A DNA stretch of 64,000 nt from NCBI GenBank assembly GCA_007922195.1, contig ML681964.1, positions 8,077,449 through 8,141,448 on the forward strand. Direction: 5' to 3'. Below, in pieces: positions 11,059-21,699 of this stretch. The position numbers were made by a program, and so were the translations under genes. The number at the start of each line of letters is the position of its first letter. Position 1 is the first letter of the stretch. The notes beneath the pieces were generated by a model. The model was not told where the DNA came from. It ran no database searches and worked only from the letters and a program-made list of their open reading frames with translations. Origin of the DNA: Podocnemis expansa. Lineage: Eukaryota; Chordata; Testudines; Podocnemididae.

Positions 11059-11445
11059 AACTGAGTGGGACAACTAAATGTAATAATGTAATTCAAAATC
11101 TTCCTAGAAAAGCTTAACTTCTGTTTTTTTGGTTTTGTTTGGGAGGGGATGTTTTTTGAGCAGATTGTTTGTTTATTTCCTACTGGATCTATCTTCTGTC
11201 TTTCATACTGTTGATATTTCCTTTCTTGATCTGAGATTTTGGCACTCCTGCCTCTTGTTTTACTTCACTGAAGGCAATACCTGTATCTCCTTTGTTACTG
11301 TAGCATTCTTCCTTGTTTGAAAGTAATGAAAACAAACTAAAAAACAAAACCATATGATTCTCACAGTCAAACCCTTAGCTAACTTTCCATCTTTTGCTGC
11401 AAGATGGTACTTTTATTTTCAGTCAGGACTTCCTCTTGCTGAGAG

Positions 11446-11829
11446 CTGGCTGAGTAATTTTCAACAGAACAATTTTCTGTTTGAAAATACAGTTCTGTTG
11501 AAATCAAAATATTTCATGGGCGTGTGCCAATTTTTGACAATTTTCCTCATGAAAAAGTTGAAATGAATTTTTAACTCTTGTTTTGATGTTGAATTTGAAT
11601 GTGTCTTTTATCAATATAATATTGTATCTAATATTTTAAGGTTTTGACAATGAAACAATTTGACATTATCTAAATGAAACGCTGCAGAAAATCCAAATTA
11701 TCTTTTTCATAATCTTCATTGCACAGGACATTTCAAAATTGCAGCCATTCATGTCTATGGAAAACAAAAGCAAACTAGAAAAGCAGGAATTTCCTGTGGA
11801 ACAGAAATTCCATTTTCCAATCAGCTCTA
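11446..11829. mobile_element. Nonautonomous DNA element with AGAGCTG ends
   Basis: Begins AGAGCTGGCTGAGTAATTTTC and ends CCATTTTCCAATCAGCTCT, which is imperfectly the inverse of the start. The interior is a long degraded palindrome rich in TTTTCAA/TTGAAAA. Similar text recurs at 20594, 29095 and 63690. The superfamily is unknown to me; the immediate flanks do not show a clear duplication. Confidence 0.45.
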
Positions 11830-12105
11830 ATTATGAACTTTCTCTCCCATTAGTCTGACATCGGAAAAAAGAATCATTTTCCCCTTCATCAATCAGTTAC
11901 ATTTCCCCTGACCAGAATGTGCAGGAAAAGAGGAATCATGCCAAAATGGCATTCTGATGGGAAAGGGGAGCATGATATATGCCAATGGCTTGTCTGAAGA
12001 ACAGTTACTACTTTAGTTAGGAATCCATTTTAATCCCTCCCCCAAACCCAAGCATTCCTTCTACAGTGAGCAGCAGCTAAGCTTTTACTGTATAGGTCTA
12101 ATTTT

Positions 12106-12310
12106 TGTGGTAACTTTAAGCAATTATTACACTCTAACAGTAGGATCAATATTTGTCCTTTTTCTCTGATAAAATTAAAGTGTGCAATGAATTTTAAACT
12201 TTGTGATTTTGGAGTAGGTAAACGTATATGGCCAAATGCTTGAGTGTGGCTCTTGAAAGTTTAATAATCAACTTGTGTGGCTCTTGAGTTCCATAAGTTT
12301 GGCCACATAG
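12106..12310 (-). mobile_element. hAT-type element fragment (one end)
   Basis: On the minus strand it starts GGCCAAACTTATGGAACTC, then AGAGCCACACAAGTTGATTA, and tracks the left ~210 bases of the element at 14363-15406 before homology stops. Only one terminal repeat is present, so it is either truncated or its other end has decayed. Confidence 0.7.
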
Positions 12311-13373
12311 CCTATGTTCCCCGAGAGGTCAGTGTATATTGCTTGCTACCACAGGGATCTGAGAGCGCACATCAATTGGTTTTTGTCTTTGATAAAGCAG
12401 GCAGTGTGGTTTGTAGCTTTTTTTTTTTTTGAAATCTTTTTGCATCTCTGTTACGTGCAAACTGTCTCAGTATATCCTGCAATATTTTATTTAGTTTACT
12501 TGCAGAGGACCATCTCTATGATAGATATATTTTTCTTCAGTGTTTTACCTGTGTTTGTAGCACTTTCCATAATTAATTTTAGCACAGGATTCACTTAAAT
12601 TTTGTAATTATTTAAGTTTATTTTGCATGGAATTTTTACACTTTAAGTGAATAATTATAGTCAAGTCATGGCAAATTATCTATTTTGTCACAATATTAGT
12701 TTTTGGACTCTGTGGGATGTGGACACAACCAGCGGAGCTTACATCATCCTTACTTGGTACATAGTTTTGTAGATTCATAGAATCCTTCTGTTAAATTAGA
12801 ACAATTTGCCAGATGATTCTATGTTCTTAGGTATAATATGCTACATCAGGAATGAAATTCAGGAAACATATCTTTAAGTACCTTGGAATTCCTTGATAAG
12901 AGTGACTAATCTGTGACCTGATTCCTGATCTTCTGGGACCAATAGCTGTAAGGATGAAAAGAGAATGCTATGAAAGTAAGTTTAAAAGAAGGATGAATTT
13001 TGTAAGAGAAAGTGTTCTAATAGACTAGAGTGGATAAAGTGCTAGAAAGTATTAAGAAGGAAAAATCCTGCAGTGACAGGGGATAGATTGCATGATCTCT
13101 GAACTTGTTGACTTCCCATTCCCCACCCAAAGCCAAATCCACACGAATCACAGCTACTGACTGTCTCCTCCATATTGGAAACCTTTTAGTGGTTCCTTGG
13201 TTTTCTTGACATCAAATTTAACCTCCTTTTCCTCAGTTTTAACACATTTCAAAACTGTGTGTGTTCCCCACTTGTGTAACCTTGACTCTTGCTGCATCAC
13301 TTTCCTTCCATTTCATGTCATCAGTGAAGCAACTCTTTAATACCTATTCGCTTCCCCCACGAATGTCTCTGTG

Positions 13374-13752
13374 GGTATGTTCACGCATGCTTCTTATTTT
13401 GAAACAACAGGGGTTGTTTCAAAATAAGAACTGCCATGGCCACACGACACATGGCCATTTCGAAACAAGCAAACTCCTTGTTTCAAAATGGCCATGGTTG
13501 TTTTGAAACGGCTAAAACCTCCTTTGGTTTTGAAACAGGGTTGTTTCGAAACCAGTGGTTTCGAAACAGCCCTGTGCGGACATGTTGTTTCGGAACAAAG
13601 TGTTCCGAAACAACATGTGACCTTCATCCCAGGCTGCTAAGCACCCTGGGAGGAAGGGCTACCCCTTCAGCACCCTGGCCAGGGAACCCTCAGCACCCTG
13701 GCCAGGGTGCTGAGGGGTGTCCGCTGGCCGGCGGAGGGGGCTGCAGGCACCC
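13374..13752. mobile_element. TTCGAA-rich palindromic MITE, left part, running into a gap
   Basis: Starts GGGTATGTTCACGC and carries nested inverted repeats built from TTTCGAAACAA/TTGTTTCAAAAT, as in the elements at 6059 and 36170. The interior then turns GC-rich, with the 17-base direct repeat CAGCACCCTGGCCAGGG near 13668 and 13692 and an inverse CCCTGGCCAGGGTGCTGAGG. The right end is lost in the assembly gap that follows. Confidence 0.55.
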
Positions 13753-14152
13753 NNNNNNNNNNNNNNNNNNNNNNNNNNNNNNNNNNNNNNNNNNNNNNNN
13801 NNNNNNNNNNNNNNNNNNNNNNNNNNNNNNNNNNNNNNNNNNNNNNNNNNNNNNNNNNNNNNNNNNNNNNNNNNNNNNNNNNNNNNNNNNNNNNNNNNNN
13901 NNNNNNNNNNNNNNNNNNNNNNNNNNNNNNNNNNNNNNNNNNNNNNNNNNNNNNNNNNNNNNNNNNNNNNNNNNNNNNNNNNNNNNNNNNNNNNNNNNNN
14001 NNNNNNNNNNNNNNNNNNNNNNNNNNNNNNNNNNNNNNNNNNNNNNNNNNNNNNNNNNNNNNNNNNNNNNNNNNNNNNNNNNNNNNNNNNNNNNNNNNNN
14101 NNNNNNNNNNNNNNNNNNNNNNNNNNNNNNNNNNNNNNNNNNNNNNNNNNNN
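13753..14152. other. Assembly gap of 400 N
   Basis: Exactly 400 undetermined bases. The left edge is GC-rich and self-complementary, which probably caused the break. Reading frames spanning it carry no information. Confidence 1.
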
Positions 14153-14362
14153 CATTGCTGAATTACTCTAAGGCTATCCTATCCTATCCTTCTTCATATC
14201 TCTCCTTAAGACCCTCCACTATTTTTGAACCAACAAGAGATCAGTCAGATAAAGAGGCTTGGTTGTGCAGCTTCGCGGAACAGGACGCATTGTTTATTAA
14301 AGTAAAAAAAAACAAACCCAAAACTTTCAAAGGATTCAGAGCCCTCAGTTGTTTACATAGCG

Positions 14363-15406
14363 CAGGGGTGGCCAAAGTTATGGAACTCAAGAGCCGCACA
14401 AGTCGATTATTAAACCTTCAAGAGCCTCACTAAGGCATATAACCACATATTTTTACCTACTCCAAAATTACTAAGCTTAAAATTCATTGCATACTTTACT
14501 GTAAAAACAGGACAAATATTGATCCTACTAACATCAGATTCTAATAATTACTTCAGGTTACCATGAAAACTAGATGTAGAACACTGCAGGCTTGTGGCAA
14601 GTTTTTTGAAATCCGGGCAGTAATTTGTCAATGCAGCAGGTAAAAGCTCGCTCAGATGCTAATCTCTAAGAATTGCACAATGTTTTGAATGTCATTGTGG
14701 AATACAATGCTTCACAGCAGTAAGTTGTGCCAAAAATTGAAAGTAATCTACATTCAGTTTTAAACTTTTCTCCTTTGTATTTTCATTTCTCTGTATTCCA
14801 TATCATGTTTAGGACTTGTAAAACACAATTTTATTTTAACAACGTGTGAGCTACATTAGGCCCTATGAGAAAATCTAAACATGCCGGGGCTTCTCCAAGC
14901 ATGCTGCACTTCCCTCCCCACCCCTGTTGCCACTTCCCTCCAGTCTCTTACCATGCTGCTCCTTCTCTGCTCTCCCCGACCATGCCACACTTCTGCCCAC
15001 CCCGACCCTGAAAATGCTGCCCTACCCTGGCAGCTCTGTCCACACTACCCCTTCCCTGCTGGTTCTGATCATGCTGCCCTTCCCTGCACTCTCTGACCAT
15101 GCTGCTTTTTCCTGCTGGCAGTGACCATCCCCCGCTTCTCTGCTGTCTCTCACCATGCTGCTTTTTCCTGCCAGCTCTCACCACGCTGCACCTCTCACCA
15201 TGCTGCCTTTCCCTGCCAGCAGTGACCATCCCCCACTTCCTTACCGGCTCTTACCATGCCACCATCTCTCTATGGTTCCCGACCATTGCATGCTTCTCAC
15301 CCCTGCCTCCCACCATGCCGCCCTTCCCTGCGGTGCTCTTCAGGGAGCTGCAGTTTTTCTTGGAAGAGCCGCATGCAGCTCACGAGCTGCAGTTTGGCCA
15401 CACGTG
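14363..15406. mobile_element. Nonautonomous hAT transposon, about 1.04 kb, with 8-bp target duplication
   Basis: Ends are CAGGGGTGGCCAAAGTT and AGTTTGGCCACACGTG, imperfect inverted repeats of the CAGGGGTGGCC type seen in hAT/Charlie-like elements. Flanks are ACATAGCG (14355-14362) and ACATAGCA (15407-15414), an 8-bp duplication with one mismatch, the size typical of hAT. The outer parts contain 'GAGCCGCAC' style text in inverse orientation. The interior holds an imperfect tandem array (see 14885-15335). No transposase frame is present, so it would depend on an enzyme supplied elsewhere. Confidence 0.85.
14885..15335. repeat. Imperfect tandem array inside the hAT element
   Basis: C/T-rich units built around ACCATGCTGC and CTTCCCTGC, irregularly spaced at about 25-40 bases. 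The composition differs sharply from the AT-rich flanks. Apparent reading frames of up to about 100 codons here are by-products of the repeat and have no homology I recognise. Confidence 0.6.
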
Positions 15407-15414
15407 ACATAGCA

Positions 15415-18400
15415 CATACCTATGTGACCATATTTTATTATTGTTCTTGTCCTCCCTCATCCTCACTCTCACTTGTTGCTGCCTCATTTCAAATTAAACA
15501 ATAAACTTTTTAGGGGAGAGCTGATCTATTCCTATGTATTGTGCCCCAGCATAACAGGACTCCTAATCTTAATTGGTAGCACTGTAAAATCAATGTTACT
15601 GGCAGAGAGGCAGAAGTCAGATAAGTGAAGAAGGTGTTCTTAAACAGCCATTACTTTTGTGTCCTTTCCCCATGACACATTATGGACTCTTTTGGCAAGC
15701 GAATGGGCTTCCAGAAGGCAATGGGACCACCCGTGCTTAAAGCTAAGCACGTGCTCAAGTATTTTGCTGGATCAGGCCAAAAACATTCAGCACTGTGCTA
15801 GCTTGAGTCCTTTGACCATTTTGCTCCTATCCACAGAAGGTCACAGAGTAGTCTGTTGTTTTCTCTCTCATCTAATAAACTTGCAAGTACTGCAGATCAT
15901 CTCAGTAATGGAATAACGGCTTGTAAATTGAGTGATTTTTACATAAGGGAGTCGATATGAATCCTGGTGGTGGTGGGGAATAGTGATACTTCAAATGAAA
16001 AATATCCTCTGGAATGTTCCAGGAGAGTAATTTTTACATGGTGCATGTGCACACAAAAATTACAGCACAGAGTGGAGAAGTGGATTATAGTGCATTGCTT
16101 TGATTCTCCAATACTCACCCTCTGGGATTCATTTTGAATTAAAACTAAAAATGAAAAGATAAAAAACTGGAAAAAAAATTTCCTCAGCTGCCATAAAGGT
16201 CATATATAATGTGTTGCATTAAATCACCAGAACACATATATTCCAGTAGGAAACAGTGACAGCAAAACTAAAAAATATAGTCTTGCTTAATAGTTTGACA
16301 GATTTCATCACAAGAAATGGCATAAGCCAGAAAAGAGAGAAGCACCTGTTCTATTGTACAGGGAGTAGCCAAGCCAATCTGGCATAGGTAAAAAACAAAA
16401 GCTTTTTAGGCATTTACCTTGCATTATGGGTTTTTTCCCTACCCCTCAGCAAATTGGCTGTTTTGGGAGGGTAAGGAGGGAAATCCCAAACACTGCTGTA
16501 TGTTGCTATTGCCTGTCAAAATTTCTTAAGGGTAAAAATGTTTTAAAATATAATTTACTTTAAGCTACTGAAGTTTGGTTGATGGATGAAAGACAAAATT
16601 AAAATCACTGCGTTATAAATATATCTAAAGGAGAAGTATGAAAACACAAGATAGCTTATTTTTTCCATTTGTTATGTATGCTTGAAGGAATTATTGACAG
16701 ACTTCCCAGTTTCTAATCTGTCCTGTGGTCAAAGTTTGCTGCAGAATAGGTTCACTTCACTGATGTTACAAATCCAAGAACAGGTAAAATCAGTTAAAAG
16801 TGGCTAAAGTAAAAATGAAAGGATTTAAATGGTCTCACTTTAACTTCAGTAGGTTACTTTGGGGATGTTTATGGAACTTTTAGGATCAGACATAGAAACT
16901 GGAGATGATAAAAGCCTACTCCGTAATACAGCCCATTCCCAGTGCCAGGACAGGAAAGAATACTTTCTTACAAAAGGTTGTGCGGTTTTTTCCAGTCTGT
17001 TTTAAAAGGCACTGAGAGATTAAGGCTTCAACCACTTACCTTAGGCTGTGGAATATTTTGTCCATTTAGCTTAATTTTTCCTATACTTCAATTCAATTAA
17101 TTTCTATTTATTCTCTCTCACAGGAGCCTTTCCCCTCAAGTGACCGAGCAGCAATGTTGTCCTTACTAGTGCTCAGGAGCAGAAATATGGGAATCATCTC
17201 CCATACTGTTTGACACTCCATATCCCTGAAGAGACATGATTTCTATCGACCCATTCAAATGATTCTTGCAGTCCCTTCTAACCCTAGTAGTTCTGTGATC
17301 CAGCTAACATATCTGCTCTGTGTTCAGTAGCACATTCAAGCCAGGGCCTCAGGATGATTTATAAGAGAAGTATGAAAAATACACCTAACAGTTATTAACC
17401 AAATGACCTAGTCTTCTCTGCTAGTGTAATAGATCAATATTAAAGCACACACTGCTGTATCCTTCCTTACCCTTTATGTGGCTACCTCACAGAATAGCAA
17501 GATACTGCCCCAAAAGATTTTAAAGCTGGTTTGGTCTGATGTGTTTCCCATAATAACAAAGAAATAATAAGTGTTTTCTTCCCAAACAGAATTCATTTCC
17601 TGTCTGATGTGAGAAGTATGGGTCTTTGCAGTTGCTCACATGTGTATAGTTTTGTCTGGGAACTTTCATAAGGATATTTAATAGGAAGATTGTGTTTTAA
17701 AACTCTGGTATTAGTCAGCTTCTGACCACACATTATGTGCATTCTCCTTTACTCTAGCCAGCCATATAAATCTTTGTCTTTCATAAACTGTAAAATTCAC
17801 TAACTTCTGGTCAAAATTATTGTTGAAAAATGAGTTTATATAGCATGGTATTTGCAAGAAATACAGTGAAACATGGCTTGAGTGACCACAAAAAAAAAAA
17901 ATCCAAGTTTTCTAATGCCTTATTTTTCTCTACAGTTCAAAAACCAAAAGGCAAATAAAGTGCCCACAAATTAGGAATTTTTTTTTTTAATTCTCATGAT
18001 ATTGAAGTCTAACATGTGGAGTTCTTTTGAGGCCTAGCTTCTAATTCTGAATACTTGGCTTATCAATACTGCTTTCCTGATGTAAATGTAAATATTTTTA
18101 TGAAACTTGCAGTATTATTTGACTAGGTCAAACAGAAATAAAAAGTGAGCAAGAGTAACAAATAACTCATTTGCTAAAACCTAACTTATATATGTGGAAG
18201 GAAAATAAAATCTGACTTGAACCAATGGATGTAATCTCTCACTTGTGCTTCACTAAGTGGTGGTTGAATTTACAGTTGATGACTTTTATCTTTGGCTAAT
18301 TTTTATAGTAATAAAATGATAATACACATATTTAACTCAATAAATGAAACCCTGACACTTAAAAATAGCTATGAAGTTTACAGATTTGCATGTGCCTTTT

Positions 18401-18900
18401 CCATGTCACTCCAATTAACTGTGGGCACAATACCTGTAATGTGGGATTCTTTTAATTTACCACCTCTTGCTTCACATGGTTGCAGAGAAGATTACCCTTT
18501 AACTGCAGCACTCAAAGACTGCAATGTAAGACTGCTGAAGCTGGTACAGATCTTTTAGGGTTTAGAGAACAAACCACTTGCTTTTACCACTGAAGAATTT
18601 TATCACATGCAAATCCAAGCACTGCATGAACCAGTGTGAGATATGATTACCATATGCTGTCTGTCTCTTGCTTTGTCCCTTCTCTGAGGCAATGAACCTG
18701 AGTAAGAGTGTGGGTATGCCTTGCTTCCCTGACAGCAAAAATCTCCAATGTGTTGTGTGTTACTTTTCATCTGTGTATGCAGTGTTACAGGCCAGATGAT
18801 GCTGTTGCTTTTCCTGAAATTGCCCCAGTGTGCCCTAGAAGATGCTAAATTAGTGGCCTCAGAGCTCTCATGAAATGATTTTATTTTTCTGGATCCCCCC
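15415..18900. other. AT-rich, no gene; minor repeat debris
   Basis: At 15730-15780 the text CCCGTGCTTAAAGCTAAGCA followed by a CTGGATCAGGCC motif matches a common old amniote interspersed repeat whose name I cannot give. The rest lacks exons or clear elements, apart from the CR1 tip at 17268-17302. Confidence 0.4.
17268..17302 (+). mobile_element. CR1 LINE 3' tip
   Basis: CAGTCCCTTCTAACCCTAGT followed by AGTTCTGTGATC is the degraded form of the terminal CR1 motif (CCCTTCCAACCC...TCTATGAT). Only the last ~35 bases can be recognised. Confidence 0.5.
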
Positions 18901-19084
18901 ACCACCTTTGTTCCTATTTTGTTGATTCCATGCTAATAATGATAATACTAGCCTGGATGGAGTCAGCATCCTCTCATTACAGATCCAAGGAGTCATGCAC
19001 ATTTCCGAGTCGTTCTAGAGACTAAAATGTGTATTTAAAATGTGTTGTCTTGTACAATGCTTACTTGCTCTGTATGTACATTCC

Positions 19085-19510
19085 ACAGACTCACTCCAGG
19101 GACGTCTCTGGCACCTGGCACACAGGGCCAGTGCCTGGAGTCCCCAGCACCAGTGACTTGATTTCCCAGTGTGGCCCCTGCTTCTCCTGGCTCTGTCTCC
19201 GGCCAGAGATCTGGGACCAGGCTGCCCACAGCGGCGCCTGCTGCTCCTGGTCACGTCCTAAGCTGGGCTGCCCATGGTGGCGGCTGCCAGTCCAAGCCCT
19301 GTCGCTGGCTGGGAATACAGGCTGAGCCACTGTAGTGGTGTCCACCTCTCCCAGCCTTGCCCCCAGTTGGGGATCCAGGGCCAGGCTGGTGGAGGCAGGC
19401 GCCCAAGGCCGGATTGGGCTTGCCCAGAGACTTGGGGTTGGGGACATGGCCTGCAGCCTGGGGCCGGGCCTGGGGCCGTGCCCTGGGTCTTTTCCTGGGG
19501 CAGCGATGCT
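19085..19510. repeat. GC-rich patch of unknown origin
   Basis: About 425 bases much richer in G+C than the surroundings, with repeated CCTGGGGCCGGG, CCAGGCTG and CCCAGC motifs in both directions. It gives several overlapping reading frames on both strands of 60-118 codons, as expected from a stop-poor composition. It could be the interior of an unrecognised nonautonomous element; no terminal repeats or target duplication were found. Confidence 0.4.
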
Positions 19511-19749
19511 CCTGACTCACTCACCATTTATAGGAAGCAACTACAAATTTCTTCCTAAAATGTCTAATAAAATTGGATCTTTAAAACAGCTCCCACTTTG
19601 GGAATGGCCAAGTACAACAGATATTTACTAGTTTAAATTTTGTCTTTTTATTGTCCTGATGATTTTTTAAAATCTGGGTTTGATTTATTAAACCGAGCAA
19701 TGTGCATAGTACCCCACTGAGAGCAACGTAGGTTTTGGAGAGTAAGACA

Positions 19750-19841
19750 AGATGATCATAGAATCATAGAACTGGAAAGGACCATGAGAGGTCACTGAGT
19801 CCAGTTCTCTGCATTAATGCTGGGACCAAGTACCATGTAGA
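19750..19841 (-). mobile_element. CR1 LINE 3' end, strongly 5'-truncated
   Basis: ATCATAGAATCATAGAACTG followed by GGAAAGGACCATGAGAGGTC is the inverse of the standard CR1 terminus, including the repeated ATCATAGA tail units. Homology fades after about 90 bases. Confidence 0.85.
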
Positions 19842-20130
19842 GGGGCGAAAGGGGCAGTGTGTGTGAGGCTAGGATAGCAGTAGGAGGGTGGAGGGAGCAA
19901 CATGTGAGGCTGAGACAGAGATCAGGGATGTGGACAGACCAATATGGCAGGCTAGAATCAGCATGAGGGGGTGCAAGCTGGGGGGCATCCCCCCCTGCAG
20001 TGTCCCTTTTTTGGCAAGTTCAAATATGGTAAGTTTTTAAGCAGGTTCAGTGGGCCAGAGATGGATTTTTGGGGGCCTTCCTTGGCCCAGGCCGTGGACT
20101 TGAGCCCCTAAAGCCCCTGTGTTAATTTGG
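19842..20130. other. G-rich unassigned sequence
   Basis: Runs such as GAGGGGCGAAAGGGGCAG and TGGGGGGCATCCCCCCC, with no frame or terminal repeat I recognise. It adjoins the CR1 tip and could be part of another repeat. Confidence 0.3.
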
Positions 20131-20593
20131 ACCTGCTTGTAGATTTCCTGATCTTAACAACTGCAGTCAAGTTCTCCTGATTTGAGTATTTTCTGACCAT
20201 TTAGAAGTTGTTTCTTCTTATCTGCATAAACAGAAAGAAACAAGTTCTTTTATCTTATTCCAAATTATTTTAATTTGAAACAATGTATTTTTACAAAGGA
20301 CATTGATTGTGCAAACAAATATCTAGTTGTGCTAGAATGTACAATGCTGTGTCCTTGGAACTCTGTAAAAGTGACATTTTCAGTATAAGTAGAGACCATG
20401 GTAAATATATTACAGAGATGCTTCAGATGTGAAAAGTAACTACAGCTGGGGCAACAGAGAAGCTGCTAAATGGATTTGCTGTAGACAGAACAAGTGAGTC
20501 ATTGTAGATGTAACTTTTTTTGGATTTTGACTCTTAATTGTAAAAACTTTTTTTGTGGTATACTTATGAGTTTCTAATGAGTTACAACTTAGA

Positions 20594-21335
20594 GCTGGGC
20601 TGGGAAACAGAAATTCTGTCCCATGAAAAATGACTTTTCAAGATGAAAAAGTGAAAAGCTTTTTTGCAAGGGTGGGGGTAGTGGAATAAAACAACAAAAT
20701 ATTTTGTTTGGGCAGCAGTAATTTTGAGGTTTCCAAAATGAAGTATGCTTCTGAGACTGACAGGGAATAGGGCATTCTCTCTGATTGCTTACCTGACTCC
20801 AAGGCTTCCTGGACTATTGACCTCTCCCTCTTTTCACCTGGCAGGCTGCCTCACTCCTATCTTTTCCTAGGAAACCCATCTGTTTTCCTGCCAGCTTGCC
20901 TATTTGGCTTTTGGGCAGCCCAGCTGGCTTGCAGCTCTGACTTGCAGCTCCTCCATAGTTTCAGGATTCTGGCTTCTCATACTCCAGGCATCCCATCAGG
21001 TAGATTATCCTGGAAGGAAGGCTCTCAGTAAAACTGGGAAGAGAACATCTGTTTTGCAGAGAATTTCAAAATGTTGAGGTTTCAGTCTAATTAAAGCAGA
21101 ACAAATTTTAAAATCTGTGCCTCCCCCATGAGTTGGAATTACTGATTTCTGCCCAGCTGTAGTCATGACTTGAGCTGGGTAAGATAACAACTGATTTTTT
21201 GATATGCTGGAAATTCATGTGTGTGTAAATTTTTTTCAATGAAAATAATTATGAAAGTTTTTGGAAAATTAAAGTCATTGAAATGCATACAAATCAATCT
21301 GAAATGGATTTTTCCTGGCGGAAACATTGTCCTCC
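20594..21335. mobile_element. Degraded AGAGCTG-ended MITE, possibly split
   Basis: AGAGCTGGGCTGGGAAACAG at 20594 opens text like that of the element at 11446, and TTTTTCAATGAAAATAATTA to GGATTTTTCCTGGCGG at 21225-21320 resembles the opposite arm. The 400 bases between them (C/T-rich, 20750-21180) look unrelated and could be a later insertion. The assignment is tentative. Confidence 0.3.
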
Positions 21336-21344
21336 CTTTATAGC

Positions 21345-21480
21345 CTCGAGTACCGTGCTTAGCGCACTTACATGGAATGTAGGGGATCCAGATAGAAACC
21401 CCACTGGCAGGTCTCTCTGTCTCTACTGTTGAAGCTGTTCCACTTTTGTATAAATAGTCAATGGAACAGGAACTGGGACC
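21345..21480 (+). mobile_element. tRNA-derived SINE (MIR/CORE-like)
   Basis: The head has pol III promoter-like boxes: a box A region GTGCTTAGCGCACTTACATG and a box B region GATCCAGATAGAAACCCC. A tail follows with GAAGCTGTTCCACTTTTGTA, also seen at 38600. A second tRNA-like head in reverse orientation may lie at 21605-21640 (inverse of AGCACTCTAACTACTGAGAT). This is a degraded SINE, not a tRNA gene: no cloverleaf can be closed. Confidence 0.5.
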
Positions 21481-21699
21481 ATATGGTTCTTTAGGTCATT
21501 GGCCTACCCACAAGATCTTATTCTCGTCCCTGGGTCAATGACTATTTTTTGTTGTTGTGAATGACTACAGCTTGCTGCTGTGAATGATGCTGATAGTCAT
21601 TGGACCCACTAAGCACTCTAACTACTGAGATAAACATAAAGGATAACTCTCTGTCCTTCACTGCCAGCATCACAGGCCTTGCCCTATAATTTCTTTCAG

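Noticed and set aside
12772..12830. CR1 tail (TTCATAGAATCC...GATTCTATG)
   Set aside because: Two short tail-like words without the preceding CR1 body; could be chance.
13436..14433. Long reading frames of 150-240 codons
   Set aside because: They cross the 400-base N gap; most residues are undetermined and the ends are MITE or repeat sequence.
14881..15504. Overlapping forward frames of 70-100 codons and a 93-codon minus frame
   Set aside because: They arise from the C/T-rich tandem array inside a hAT element; periodic, with no domain.
19015..19631. Six or more frames of 64-118 codons on both strands
   Set aside because: GC-rich composition lowers stop frequency; the frames overlap on both strands, lack motifs and show no splice context.
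21345..21400. Possible tRNA gene
   Set aside because: Box-like motifs exist but the arms do not pair; better explained as a SINE head.
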